A stretch of 64,000 nucleotides of DNA from an uncultured Collinsella sp. (GCA_900541715.1 UQLI01000005.1:1-64000), one strand, 5' to 3'; shown: positions 55,388 to 63,940, counted from the stretch's first letter. A program made the numbers and translations. The notes: generated by a model not told the origin, from the letters alone.

Positions 55388-55418
55388 ATGTGACAAAGGG
55401 ACTGTCCCTTTGTCACAT
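55388..55418. repeat. 31-bp palindrome, GGGAC/GTCCC family
   Basis: Perfect arms ATGTGACAAAGGGAC and GTCCCTTTGTCACAT around a single T, two bases after the permease stop and 16 bases before the kinase-like start. Confidence 0.9.
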
Positions 55419-55434
55419 AGAGAAGGGAATCGCG

Positions 55435-56058
55435 ATGAGCGATCTGGAGAATAAGAAGAATCCTGTGGTCATTACCATCGCGCGCGACTTTGGCGCCGAG
55501 GGCCACGAGATTGGTCGCATGCTTGCCGACGAGTTGGGGATTCCGCTGTACGATAACGAGCTGCTGGTGCGAGCGTCGCTGCGCGCGGGCGAGTCGCTCG
55601 ATAAGATGGCCGCCTACGACGAGCGACTGGCCGTGGAGAACATGGCGTTTTTGCCCGACCGTTACGACGCCCGTTCGTACTCGGATAAGTTGTTCCAAAA
55701 GATGAGCCAGGTGATTTTGGATCTGGGCGAGACCGAGAGCTGCATTATCGAAGGCCGTCTGTCCGATTACCTGCTGCGCAACAACCCCAACCACATTGCC
55801 GTGTTGGTGACCGCACCCTTTGAGGACCGCGTCGAGATTGTGCGCAAGAAGCGTGGCCTTAACAAAAAGAAGGGCGCCAAGCTGGTCAAACAGCAGCAGA
55901 AGGCGCGTGAGGCGTTCTATAAGCGCTACAGTGCCGGTAAGTGGAAGATGACGAGCGGCAAGGACATCGTCGTCAACCGCGCCAAGCTGGGCCGCGAGGG
56001 TTGTAAAGACGTTATCGCCGCTGCCTACCGCTACAAGGTGGCGCAGCTCGAAGGCTAA
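55435..56058 (+). CDS. Cytidylate-kinase-like family protein
   Basis: 207 residues from the ATG at 55435 (AGAAGGGA upstream). VVITIARDFGAEGHEIGRMLADEL is the family's N-terminal motif, a modified P-loop. Further signs are LVRASLRAGESL, CIIEGRLSDYLL and the basic lid KKRGLNKKKGAKLVKQQQ. Related to, but distinct from, the Cmk that acts in CMP/dCMP phosphorylation; the true substrate is unknown. Confidence 0.85.
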   Translation: MSDLENKKNPVVITIARDFGAEGHEIGRMLADELGIPLYDNELLVRASLRAGESLDKMAAYDERLAVENMAFLPDRYDARSYSDKLFQKMSQVILDLGETESCIIEGRLSDYLLRNNPNHIAVLVTAPFEDRVEIVRKKRGLNKKKGAKLVKQQQKAREAFYKRYSAGKWKMTSGKDIVVNRAKLGREGCKDVIAAAYRYKVAQLEG

Positions 56059-56069
56059 CCAGTTGAAAC

Positions 56070-56105
56070 CACCACAAAGGGGACAGGCACCTTTGCGGTG
56101 GTAGG
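56070..56105. repeat. GGGGACAGG-containing hairpin
   Basis: ACCACC-CAAAGG pairs with CCTTTG-GGTGGT with the constant GGACAGGCA in the loop. Confidence 0.65.
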
Positions 56106-56120
56106 GCGATCGGCATAGAA

Positions 56121-56156
56121 AAAGTCCCCGCCGGGCGTGTGCTCGACGGGGACTTT
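56121..56156. terminator. Bidirectional terminator
   Basis: AAAGTCCCCG pairs with CGGGGACTTT, with a further inner stem; it separates convergent genes. Confidence 0.9.
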
Positions 56157-56184
56157 GCCGTTTGATGGCTAGCGTTGAGGGTGA

Positions 56185-57594
56185 TTACTCGCCCAGCAGG
56201 CTCTTGGTGATGGAAGCGGCGGCCTTCTTGCCGGCGCCCATCGCCAGAATGACCGTAGCGGCACCGGTGACGATGTCGCCGCCGGCCCAGATGCGGGGAT
56301 CGGTGGTCTGGCCGGTCTCCTCGTCGGCGACGATGTAGCCCCACTTGTTGAGCTCCATCTTGCCGCCGATCTTCTTTGCGAAGGGGTTGGCGTTGGTACC
56401 GATAGCCGAGATTGCGACGTCGCAGGGAATCTCCTCGATGGCGCCCTCGATGGGCACCGGGCGACGACGGCCGGACTCGTCGGGCTCGCCGAGCTCCATC
56501 TTCTGGACCTTGACGGCGCACACGGAGCCGTCCTCGCCAGCGACAAACTCGAGCGGGGAGACGAGCGGCAGAACCTCGACGCCCTCGGCCTTAGCATGGT
56601 GCAGCTCGGCGCGACGGCAGGGCATCTCGTCCTCGGTACGACGGTAGGCGATGATGGCATGCTCGGCGCCCAGGCGCTTGGCGGTACGGACGGCGTCCAT
56701 AGCCACGTTGCCGCCGCCAAAGACGACGACGTTCTTGCCGTGCTTGGTGGGGGTGTCGTACTCGGGGAACTTGTTGGCCTTCATCAGGTTCACGCGGGTG
56801 AGGTACTCGTTGGCGAAGAAGACGTTGGGCAGGTTCTCGCCGGGGACGTTGAGGAACTTGGGCAGGCCAGCGCCGGTCGCCACGTAGATGGCGTCGAAGC
56901 CCTGCTCGAACAGCTCCTCGGCCGTGGCCATGTTGCCCACGACGGAGTTGTACTCAAACTTGACGCCCATGTCCTCCAGGCCGTCGATCTCGCGCTTGAC
57001 GACTGCCTTGGGCAGACGGAACTCGGGGATGCCGTAGACCAGCACGCCGCCGCCGGTGAAGAAGGCCTCAAAGACGGTGACGTCAAAGCCGTTACGGGCG
57101 AGCTCGCCGGCGCAGGTGATGCCGGACGGGCCGGAGCCGACGACGGCGACCTTCTTGCCGTTCTTGGGGGCCATCTTGGGCGTGGAGGCGAGCTCGGGGC
57201 GGTCACCCAGGAAGCGCTCGAGCTGGCCGATGGCCACGGGCTCGGACTTCTTACCACGGATGCACTTGCCCTCGCACTGGTTCTCCTGCGGGCAGACACG
57301 GCCGCAGATGGCGGGAAGCATGGAGTCCTCGCGGATGGTATCGAGAGCGCCGCCGAAGTCCTTCGCGCGGATCTGCTCGATAAAGCGGGGGATGTTGATG
57401 TTGACGGGGCAGCCCTCAACACAGAACGGCTTCTTGCAGTTGAGGCAGCGCTCGGCCTCGGCCAGCGCCATCTCCTCGGTGAAGCCCTTGTCGACGGGGC
57501 GGAAGTCGCAGGCGCGCTCGGCAGCCGGCTCCTCGTTATCGGGGGTACGGGGCGACTTCATATCGGCAACGAAACGACCGTTAACTAGTGGCAT
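56185..57594 (-). CDS. nfnB: NfnB: large subunit of NADH-dependent ferredoxin:NADP+ oxidoreductase
   Basis: 469 residues. GltD-like flavoprotein. Two N-terminal [4Fe-4S] sites: CLNCKKPFCVEGCP and CGRVCPQENQCEGKC. The FAD-binding motif is VAVVGSGPSGITCAGELA and the NADPH site VVFGGGNVAMDAVRTA. It could be annotated as glutamate synthase small chain. Pairing with an NfnA-type gene immediately upstream (10-base overlap), and no large glutamate synthase gene, favours NfnAB, which couples reduced ferredoxin and NADH oxidation to NADPH formation by flavin-based bifurcation. Confidence 0.88.
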   Translation of the reverse strand: MPLVNGRFVADMKSPRTPDNEEPAAERACDFRPVDKGFTEEMALAEAERCLNCKKPFCVEGCPVNINIPRFIEQIRAKDFGGALDTIREDSMLPAICGRVCPQENQCEGKCIRGKKSEPVAIGQLERFLGDRPELASTPKMAPKNGKKVAVVGSGPSGITCAGELARNGFDVTVFEAFFTGGGVLVYGIPEFRLPKAVVKREIDGLEDMGVKFEYNSVVGNMATAEELFEQGFDAIYVATGAGLPKFLNVPGENLPNVFFANEYLTRVNLMKANKFPEYDTPTKHGKNVVVFGGGNVAMDAVRTAKRLGAEHAIIAYRRTEDEMPCRRAELHHAKAEGVEVLPLVSPLEFVAGEDGSVCAVKVQKMELGEPDESGRRRPVPIEGAIEEIPCDVAISAIGTNANPFAKKIGGKMELNKWGYIVADEETGQTTDPRIWAGGDIVTGAATVILAMGAGKKAAASITKSLLGE

Positions 57595-58424
57595 GCGCAG
57601 CTCTTTTCCTCATAGGCCTTGAGGGACTCGCCCTCTTCGGAACGGTAAGCGGCCTGGCGGGCACGAAGGTCATCCCAGTCGACCAGGGTGGCATCGAAGT
57701 CGGGGCCGTCGACGCAAGCGAACTTGGTCACGCCGCCCACCTCGACGCGGCAGCAGCCGCACATGCCGGTGCCGTCAACCATGATGGGGTTGAGGGACGC
57801 GGTGATGGGGGTGTCGTACTTCTGGGCGGTGAGGGTCGAGAACTTCATCATCGGAACGGGGCCGACGCAGAAGACCTGGCTCACGGCCTTGTCCTGCAGC
57901 AGACGCTCCAGCGGAGCGGTGACAACGCCCTGCTCGCCGTAGGAGCCGTCGTCAGTGGTGATATGGATGTGGTCCTCGTCGAGGAGCTCGCGGAACTGGT
58001 CCTCCATGAGCAGGAGGTCCTTGGTGCGGGCGCCCATGATGGCGTGCACCTCGTGGCCGGTCTCGACCAGGTGCTTGGCGACCGGGAAGGCAATTGCCAG
58101 GCCGACGCCGCCGCCAATGACGGCGCAGGGGCCCTCGGCCATCTCGGTGGGAACGCCCAACGGGCCCACGACGTCGCGCAGCGACTCGCCGGCCTCGTAG
58201 GTGGAAAGCATTTCGGTGGTCTTGCCGATCACCATGAAGATGAACTCGACCCAGCCCTCGTCACCGTTCCAGCCGGCCAGGGTAAACGGGACGCGCTCGC
58301 CCGTCTCGTTGGCGCGAACCATGAGGAACTGTCCAGCGTGCGCATGCTTGGCGATTGCGGGCGCCTCGATGCGGAACTTGAACACCTTCTCCGAGAACTG
58401 CGTCTTCTCCAGGATCTTATACAT
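57585..58424 (-). CDS. nfnA: NfnA: small subunit of NADH-dependent ferredoxin:NADP+ oxidoreductase
   Basis: 279 residues. PyrK/sulfide-dehydrogenase-type protein: FAD domain at the N-terminus (GQFLMVRANETGERVPFTLA), NAD-binding segment CAVIGGGVGLAIAFPVAKHL and a C-terminal [2Fe-2S] cluster with GTGMCGCCRVEV and FACVDGPDFD. GAGAGGGG lies before the ATG. The overlap with nfnB implies equimolar synthesis. A dihydroorotate dehydrogenase electron-transfer subunit (PyrK) is the alternative, less likely without pyrD alongside. Confidence 0.88.
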   Translation of the reverse strand: MYKILEKTQFSEKVFKFRIEAPAIAKHAHAGQFLMVRANETGERVPFTLAGWNGDEGWVEFIFMVIGKTTEMLSTYEAGESLRDVVGPLGVPTEMAEGPCAVIGGGVGLAIAFPVAKHLVETGHEVHAIMGARTKDLLLMEDQFRELLDEDHIHITTDDGSYGEQGVVTAPLERLLQDKAVSQVFCVGPVPMMKFSTLTAQKYDTPITASLNPIMVDGTGMCGCCRVEVGGVTKFACVDGPDFDATLVDWDDLRARQAAYRSEEGESLKAYEEKSCACH

Positions 58425-58612
58425 AGAACCCCTCTCTTGTTAGGGCCGCCGAACCGTGCCTCCACGGAAATGGACGGTAGCCCGAATAAAACCGTACGCG
58501 CACAGGCGTTGTGCAGACATACGGTGCAAATTATACCCTCATGGACATGTCACTTACGTGTGTCTTCGGCGGTTGGGAGCAGGGTTTATCCACTTTGGCC
58601 TACCAAAGGGGG

Positions 58613-58640
58613 AGAGGTTTATTTTGGTCGGTTTTATCAG
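58613..58640 (+). repeat. Partial copy of the 48-bp repeat
   Basis: AGGTTTATTTTGGTCGGTTT matches the second half of the copy at 32758-32805. Confidence 0.55.
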
Positions 58641-58650
58641 GTAAAACGGC

Positions 58651-58692
58651 AAATGGGGCCGGCCTCGGGTTGTGATGAGGCCGGCCCCATTT
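58651..58692. terminator. Bidirectional terminator with a 16-bp stem
   Basis: AAATGGGGCCGGCCTC and its exact complement around a 10-base loop. Confidence 0.85.
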
Positions 58693-58753
58693 GGGGTGCT
58701 ATGCATGTATGTCGGCGCGCGGTTGATTGCGATGCCGCAACTGGGGCGTTTCC

Positions 58754-58801
58754 GCAGGTAAAACCTGCCGAAATAAACCTGTTCCTAAATGATAGGTTTT
58801 A
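58754..58801 (-). repeat. 48-bp repeat starting at the pth stop codon
   Basis: Its reverse complement aligns with 32758-32805 over the full 48 bases with few mismatches. In both places the first three bases are the TAA stop codon of the preceding gene (purF, pth). Confidence 0.75.
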
Positions 58802-59428
58802 GTGCTTGCCGTTGGCGGAGGCGGCGCCGTTGACATGGTCGCGGGCATAGACCACGCCGTGCACGATCGCCAGGCCGGCGGCGTCGGCCGCGCGGGCGCA
58901 GGTGTCCTGGAAATCCTCGGCCTCGCGGGCGCGCAGCTGCTTAAGAACGTAGTCGGCGACGGCCATCTTGCCGGGAGGGTTGCCGATGCCGGTGCGGATG
59001 CGGCTGAAGTCGCGGCTGCCCATCTTGTCGATGATGGAACGCAGGCCGTTGTGACCGGCATGGCCGCCGCCCACCTTAACACGCACGTCGCCGGCGGGAA
59101 TATCGAGCTCGTCGTGGATTACGAGCAGCTCCTCGGCCTTGATCTTGTACTCGCGGCAGAGCTTGGAGATGGGGCCACCCGAGGTATTCATATACGACTG
59201 CGGCTTGACCAGTACGATCTGGCGCTTGCCGTTCTCTTCCTCGGCATCGTTGATATTAATGAGCGCGACCTCGGCGCCTGCCTGGTTTTTCCAGTACGTG
59301 ACGCCGGCCTGACGGGCCAACTCGTCGATCGCCTTGAAGCCAGCGTTGTGGCGGGTTTCGGCATACTCATCGCCAGGGTTGCCAAGTCCGGCAACCATGC
59401 GAATCTTAAGCGGCTGTGCAGCTGCCAT
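58799..59428 (-). CDS. pth: Peptidyl-tRNA hydrolase
   Basis: 209 residues from the ATG ending at 59428, six bases from GAAAGG; the ATG at 59434 touches it. AGLGNPGDEYAETRHNAGF carries the catalytic His and the nearby Asn. QSYMNTSGG, HDELDIPAGDVRVKVGGGHAGHNGLRSI and RTGIGNPPGKM are all family signatures. It recycles peptidyl-tRNA. glmU, prs and pth lie together on one strand as in many Gram-positives, but here a 1.7-kb repeat-bracketed cassette separates prs from pth. Confidence 0.97.
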   Translation of the reverse strand: MAAAQPLKIRMVAGLGNPGDEYAETRHNAGFKAIDELARQAGVTYWKNQAGAEVALININDAEEENGKRQIVLVKPQSYMNTSGGPISKLCREYKIKAEELLVIHDELDIPAGDVRVKVGGGHAGHNGLRSIIDKMGSRDFSRIRTGIGNPPGKMAVADYVLKQLRAREAEDFQDTCARAADAAGLAIVHGVVYARDHVNGAASANGKH

Positions 59429-59542
59429 GTTCATCCTTTCGTTGATTTGTCGCCTGCTATGGTGAGCGACCCTGTTGCCGCTGTCAAATGGAGGGCAATT
59501 GAGGGCGTTTAGGGGCGTTTGGACGGCCGTCGAAATCAGAGG

Positions 59543-59746
59543 TGGACAGTTAGTTCGGATACGTATAAGTTCTGAGAACTCGAATTGCTCGATTTAATGC
59601 CGATACGTTGTTTTGGAGCTTTAGTTAGTCCATATGACGCTGTTTTGAAGTCTACCCTGCCTTCAAATAGGGCGAATGGTATAGAGATAACTGCAAAACA
59701 GCCTAATTCAATGTGTCCATTTATACGTATTTGAACTAACTGTCCA
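59543..59746. mobile_element. 204-bp element with terminal inverted repeats (copy 2)
   Basis: The left end TGGACAGTTAGTTCGGATAC... matches the reverse complement of the right end (59721-59746) at 24 of 26 positions. Same length as copy 1 (20126-20329), interior unrelated. It lies 33 bases after the stop of the DUF559-like gene at 59780. Confidence 0.75.
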
Positions 59747-59779
59747 GCCCTGCTCGACGGTGCACGGGTGATTCGCCGT

Positions 59780-60907
59780 TTAGACCGGCGCAAGGCCGAT
59801 TCCGGCCCGCAGGGCGTTGAGCCAAGCGGCCTGACGCTTGCGATAGCCCTTGATACGGTATCGGAATCGGACTCCCGCGAGTCGATGCATCGTTTGGGCG
59901 AAGGCTTCGAGTGCAACAAGGTCTTTCATTTGGTCGCGATTGATAACCAGGACGTGGATGCCCATTGCCTTGAGGCCATTATTTCGATTGCCATCGTGGA
60001 TGCGAGCGTTTTGAAGCTCATGCCCAATTCCGTTGTATTCGTTGTCGACTCCGGCGGCCGGGCAATATAGGTCGCAGATGGCGTAAGGGATGCCGGAGGA
60101 CATGTTGACCGCAAGAGTGTCGAAGTCGATTCGATAGTTGAGTAGCAGGCCTCCCATGGGCAGGCTGCAACATCCGAATCCGCCAAAGCGCATGGGCGCT
60201 CCGAGAACGGCAAACATTAGGGATTCGGCTGGGGATGCAGATCCGGGTCGGGCGAGATTGACTGCCGTGCGAAACGAGGTGTATGAGCTACTTTTGGCGA
60301 AGCGTGCGACCGCCTCGAGCTCTTCGATAGTTGTGGCGGGCTCGCATTTGTAGTGTGCCTGTTCGTAGCGGGTTTCGTTCTGCTGTTCGGTCGCCGACTG
60401 GTCGCCCCGGCAATCGAGGTCGTCCATCGCTTCGTAGTCATCGCCCTTGGGCCAGATGTCGTCATAGGCAATGGGGTATGTTGCCCCGGGAGGAAGGGAG
60501 TAGGTTCCGAGCAGCTCCATAAGGAGCATCAAGGTTTTGGCGACTGATTCATTTTTGGAACAAAGCATGGCTGTCATGGCAGGAGACGTTGCGTAGATGT
60601 CGGCCTCGACGTGCATAATTGCACCTTCAGGAAGAGGAGTGGAGAGAATATGCTGAAGAAGTCGCTTGTCGGGGCGCCTGTTGTCTTCGTTTGAAACGAG
60701 AAGATCGAGCAGTTCGGAATCATCTTCATTCCAGGCGTCGAGTATCGAAAGTGCGCCAAAGTCTATCGCGTCATTGTTGGGAATGCAGCCAGCCAAGGCC
60801 TGTGCTTGCTGTTCGCTATCAACGGAGTCCCAGGGTAGGGCAGAGTACGCCCGTCGTGCGCGACGAATTGCGCGGAGGGCGGAGAGATGTGAAATCACGG
60901 TCGTCAT
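59780..60907 (-). CDS. DUF559 / AbiEi-like coriobacterial protein with a degenerate nuclease core
   Basis: 375 residues. Homologous to the protein at 486-1493: shared PATT--EE stretch, SASPAE motif followed by GGFG, and a C-terminal part with CDLYC, NEYNGIGHE, GLKAMGIHVLVIN and a final helical A...R-AG-R segment. In the first protein the ExK triad reads EYK; here it is EYN, so the catalytic lysine seems lost and activity is doubtful. The insertion YDDIWPKGDDYEAMDDLDCR is acidic and unique to this copy. The ribosome binding site is weak. Bracketed by terminal-inverted-repeat elements. Confidence 0.65.
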   Translation of the reverse strand: MTTVISHLSALRAIRRARRAYSALPWDSVDSEQQAQALAGCIPNNDAIDFGALSILDAWNEDDSELLDLLVSNEDNRRPDKRLLQHILSTPLPEGAIMHVEADIYATSPAMTAMLCSKNESVAKTLMLLMELLGTYSLPPGATYPIAYDDIWPKGDDYEAMDDLDCRGDQSATEQQNETRYEQAHYKCEPATTIEELEAVARFAKSSSYTSFRTAVNLARPGSASPAESLMFAVLGAPMRFGGFGCCSLPMGGLLLNYRIDFDTLAVNMSSGIPYAICDLYCPAAGVDNEYNGIGHELQNARIHDGNRNNGLKAMGIHVLVINRDQMKDLVALEAFAQTMHRLAGVRFRYRIKGYRKRQAAWLNALRAGIGLAPV

Positions 60908-61070
60908 AGCTATAACGTACTAAGTTGGCGGCAGAATGCGACCGCCATACCGTTCTTTTCGCTCAGCGGGGCGCTGCGCGCCATGAACGGCTGGGTGTTA
61001 TGAAATCGGTGGAATCGGTTGAGGGGATTGCAGGAAATTGAGCTCTGCCGCGAAGGTTGACGATAGCTAC

Positions 61071-61263
61071 TGGACAGTTAGTTCAGATACGTATAAGACG
61101 GCGGGCGTTCGAGGCGTTTCTAAGGGCTTTCTAGGGCGATTTGAGGGTAAATATGCGGCGGTCGTACTCGAAAGCGATGAGCTTTGGGCAGTATGGCGTT
61201 CGCCGGGGAGCTCAGAACGGCCTTTGGAGCTTTAAAAAAATACGTATCTGAACTAATTGTCCA
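61071..61263. mobile_element. 193-bp element with terminal inverted repeats (copy 3)
   Basis: The left 24 bases are identical to copy 1; the right end (61240-61263) is the reverse complement with one mismatch. Interior unrelated to copies 1 and 2. Confidence 0.75.
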
Positions 61264-61286
61264 GGGAAGGTTGTCGAGGGGTGGAA

Positions 61287-61316
61287 AAAGGGTCGGAAGC
61301 GAGCTTCCGACCCTTT
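61287..61316 (-). terminator. Terminator of prs
   Basis: Perfect 14-bp stem AAAGGGTCGGAAGC with a 2-base loop. A and T runs on both sides. Confidence 0.88.
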
Positions 61317-61349
61317 AAAAACACCAAAGATGATGAGATGCACGCTGGA

Positions 61350-62336
61350 TTACAGCGCGAAGTCGCCGCCGACGAGCGTGGAGACGGGCTCCTCGTGGTA
61401 AACGGCGGAGATGGCCTGAGCGAACTCCTCGGCGACCGAGATGGTCTTGATCTTGCCGCCGACCTCGACGGGAATGGCGTCGGTGACGAGGCACTCGACG
61501 ATCGGGGCGTCGTTCAGACGCTCGATGGCCGGACCGGAGAAGATGCCGTGGGTGGCGCATACGTAGATGTCGCCGGCGCCCATAGCCTTGAGCTCCTTGA
61601 CGTTGGCGCACAGGGTGCCTGCGGTGTCGATCATGTCGTCGTTGATGATGCAGGTCTTGCCCTTGATGTCACCGATGATGCCCATGACCTCGGCGGCGTT
61701 GTGGCGCGGACGGCCCTTGTGGGCGATGGCCAGGTCGCAGCCGAGCATGTCGGACAGCTTCTTGGCGGCCTTGGCGCGGCCCACATCGGGGGAGACGACA
61801 ACCAGGTTGTCGGTGTCGAAGTGCATGTCGTTGTAGTACTGGCCAAACAGCGGCAGCGCGGACAGGTGGTTAACCGGGATATCGAAGAAGCCCTGAATCT
61901 GGCCCTGGTGCAGGTCGAGGGTGATGATGCGGTTGACGCCGGCGCGCTCGAGCAGGTTGGCGACGAGGCGGGCGGTGATGGGCTCACGCGGGCCGGCCTT
62001 GCGGTCCTGACGGGCATAGCCGTAGTGGGTGATAACGGCGGTGATGGAGCGGGCGGATGCGCGCTTGGCAGCGTCGGTGGCGATGAGCAGCTCCATGAGC
62101 ATGTCGTTGACGTTGCCGCCGGCCACGGACTGAATCAGGAAGACGTCGGCGCCGCGGACGGTCTCGTCGTAGCGGGCGTAAATCTCACCGTTGGCGAACT
62201 GCTTTAGCGTAAGGCCCGAAAGCTCGACCCCAAGGTACTCAGCGATCTTCTGAGCGAGGGGACGGTTGGAGGAACCGGAATACACGCGGATGGACTTGCG
62301 CATATTCTCCGACTTCTCGGGATCATTAATCGGCAT
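61350..62336 (-). CDS. prs: Ribose-phosphate pyrophosphokinase
   Basis: 328 residues. Makes PRPP from ribose 5-phosphate and ATP, the entry metabolite for purF, pyrimidine, His, Trp and NAD synthesis. RVYSGSSNRPLAQKIA opens the domain. DLHQGQIQGFFDIPVNHLSA, VVSPDVGRAKAA and the PRPP motif INDDMIDTAGTLC are all intact. GGAGAAGGG precedes the ATG. Downstream of glmU on the same strand. Confidence 0.97.
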   Translation of the reverse strand: MPINDPEKSENMRKSIRVYSGSSNRPLAQKIAEYLGVELSGLTLKQFANGEIYARYDETVRGADVFLIQSVAGGNVNDMLMELLIATDAAKRASARSITAVITHYGYARQDRKAGPREPITARLVANLLERAGVNRIITLDLHQGQIQGFFDIPVNHLSALPLFGQYYNDMHFDTDNLVVVSPDVGRAKAAKKLSDMLGCDLAIAHKGRPRHNAAEVMGIIGDIKGKTCIINDDMIDTAGTLCANVKELKAMGAGDIYVCATHGIFSGPAIERLNDAPIVECLVTDAIPVEVGGKIKTISVAEEFAQAISAVYHEEPVSTLVGGDFAL

Positions 62337-62480
62337 TACCCTTCTCCTTTATATCGAATGCCATATAGATGCCTTGTTGCATTGTAACCGCGCGGCGGGG
62401 TTAATCGGGTCTTGATAACGTCTTTACCGTCAACGGACACGAACCGACCACTCATCCGGTTGCGCAGGTCACGATAGAAA

Positions 62481-62510
62481 AAGGAGCCGCCCCCATGGGA
62501 ACAGCTCCTT
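62481..62510 (-). terminator. Terminator between glmU and prs
   Basis: AAGGAGC pairs with GCTCCTT across a 16-base loop; on the minus strand it is followed by TTTCT. It suggests prs also has its own promoter in 62337-62480. Confidence 0.75.
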
Positions 62511-62527
62511 AGATGCTTGGTAAAACG

Positions 62528-63940
62528 TTATACCTCGTCGTCCTCGTGCAGACGGCGGCGATAATCGGCGGCCCAGCCCTCAATATTTATCTGGCGGGCA
62601 CGACCCAGGCCAAGTGCGTCTGCCGGGACCGGCTCGGTGATGACGGAGCCGGCGGCCACGAGCGCGCCGTCGCCAATCTGGGCGGGCGCGACCATCATGG
62701 TGTCGGAGCCGATGAAGGCATCCTTGCCGATGACGGTCTTGTGCTTGTGCACGCCGTCGTAGTTGCAGGTGATGGAGCCCGCGCCCACGTTGACGCCGGA
62801 GCCCATGGTGGTGTCGCCGATGTAGGACAGGTGCGGCACCTTAGAGCCCTCGCCGATCGTGGACTTCTTGATCTCCACGTGCGTGCCGGCCTTGGAGCCG
62901 TCGAGCATATGGGTGCCCGGGCGCAGGTAGGCGCGCGGGCCGCAGTCGACGCCGTTCTCGATGACGGCCTCGACGGCGATGGTTTCATCGATGGTGCAGC
63001 CGCTGCCGACGGTGGTGTCGGTGAGGCGGCTGTTGGGGCCGAGCTGGCACTCCTCGCCCACGGTGACGTGGCCGATCAGGTGCGTCTGCGGCCACACGAC
63101 GGTGTCGCGGCCGATGACGGCATCGGGACCGATCCAGGCCTGCGTGGGATCGATGAACGTGACGCCCTCGGCCATCCAGTGCTCGTTGATGCGGTCGCGC
63201 GCGATGGCGGTGAGCTGCGCGAGCTGGATGCGGCTGTTGACGCCCAGGCCGTCGCGGTAGTCGTCGCAGTGGAAGATGGAGACCGCCTGGCCGTGACCCT
63301 TGAGGATTTCGAGCATGTCGGGCAGGTAGTACTCGGACTGCGCGTTGTCGTTGCCGATCTCGTTAATGTGGGCGGCGAGCTGCGCGCCGTCAAAGGCGTA
63401 GCAGCCGGCGTTGCACTCCAGCAGCGTGGCGGCCTGCTCGGGCGTGCAGTCCTTCTGCTCGATGATGCGCTCGATCTGGCCGTCGGCGCCCAGCTTGATG
63501 CGGCCGTAGCCAAAAGGATCGGGCGGGGTCATGGTCATGACGGTGCAGGCGAGCTCGCCGGTGGCGACGGTCTGCGCGAACTTGGCGACGGTGTCGGCGG
63601 TGATGAGCGGCAGGTCACCGTTGAGCACGACGACGGGGCCTTGCGTGATGCCGCAGGCCTCGAGCGCGACCTTTACGGCGTGACCGGTGCCCAGGCGCTC
63701 GGTCTGCTCGACGCACTCGACCTTGGTGGCGCTGTTGGCATAGGCGCCATCGATGAGGGCGCGCATCTCGTCGGCGTGGCTGCCGATGACGACCACGACG
63801 CGGCTGCAGCCGGCCTTGATGGTGGCGTCGACGATCCACTGGACCATGGGCTTGCCCAGGATCTTGTGCGAAACCTTGCAGTGGTTCGACTTCATGCGGG
63901 TGCCCTCGCCGGCGGCGAGGATAATTGCGGTTGCGTCCAT
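62528..63940 (-). CDS. glmU: Bifunctional N-acetylglucosamine-1-phosphate uridyltransferase / glucosamine-1-phosphate acetyltransferase
   Basis: 470 residues from the ATG ending at 63940 (AGGAGA upstream); an earlier in-frame start at 63988 adds residues without a ribosome binding site. N-terminal pyrophosphorylase: LAAGEGTRMKS, QTERLGTGHAV and VVLNGDLPL. C-terminal left-handed beta-helix with hexapeptide repeats (from ~245) and YLRPGTHMLDGSKAGTHVEIKKS. It produces UDP-GlcNAc for peptidoglycan and glycans. Confidence 0.97.
   Translation of the reverse strand: MDATAIILAAGEGTRMKSNHCKVSHKILGKPMVQWIVDATIKAGCSRVVVVIGSHADEMRALIDGAYANSATKVECVEQTERLGTGHAVKVALEACGITQGPVVVLNGDLPLITADTVAKFAQTVATGELACTVMTMTPPDPFGYGRIKLGADGQIERIIEQKDCTPEQAATLLECNAGCYAFDGAQLAAHINEIGNDNAQSEYYLPDMLEILKGHGQAVSIFHCDDYRDGLGVNSRIQLAQLTAIARDRINEHWMAEGVTFIDPTQAWIGPDAVIGRDTVVWPQTHLIGHVTVGEECQLGPNSRLTDTTVGSGCTIDETIAVEAVIENGVDCGPRAYLRPGTHMLDGSKAGTHVEIKKSTIGEGSKVPHLSYIGDTTMGSGVNVGAGSITCNYDGVHKHKTVIGKDAFIGSDTMMVAPAQIGDGALVAAGSVITEPVPADALGLGRARQINIEGWAADYRRRLHEDDEV

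Larger units (their letters stand above)
58425..58798. other. Gene-free stretch between nfnA and pth
   Basis: Contains a strong bidirectional terminator flanked by inverted copies of the 48-bp repeat family (58613-58640 partial, 58754-58801 full). No ORF of note. The nfnA promoter should lie here, but I cannot assign it. Confidence 0.5.
59543..61263. mobile_element. Candidate cassette: DUF559-like gene between two terminal-inverted-repeat elements
   Basis: Copies 2 and 3 of the ~200-bp element flank a single gene, like a composite transposon without a transposase. The whole 1721-bp unit sits between prs and pth. Mobility is inference. Confidence 0.45.
60908..61349. other. Gene-free stretch between the DUF559-like gene and prs
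   Basis: Promoter region of the DUF559-like gene (60908-61070), element copy 3 (61071-61263) and the prs terminator. No ORF. Confidence 0.5.

Noticed and set aside
55388..55418. Intrinsic terminator after the amino-acid permease operon
   Set aside because: The palindrome is perfect but has a one-base centre and no T tract, and it belongs to the GGGAC/GTCCC repeat family; annotated as a repeat.
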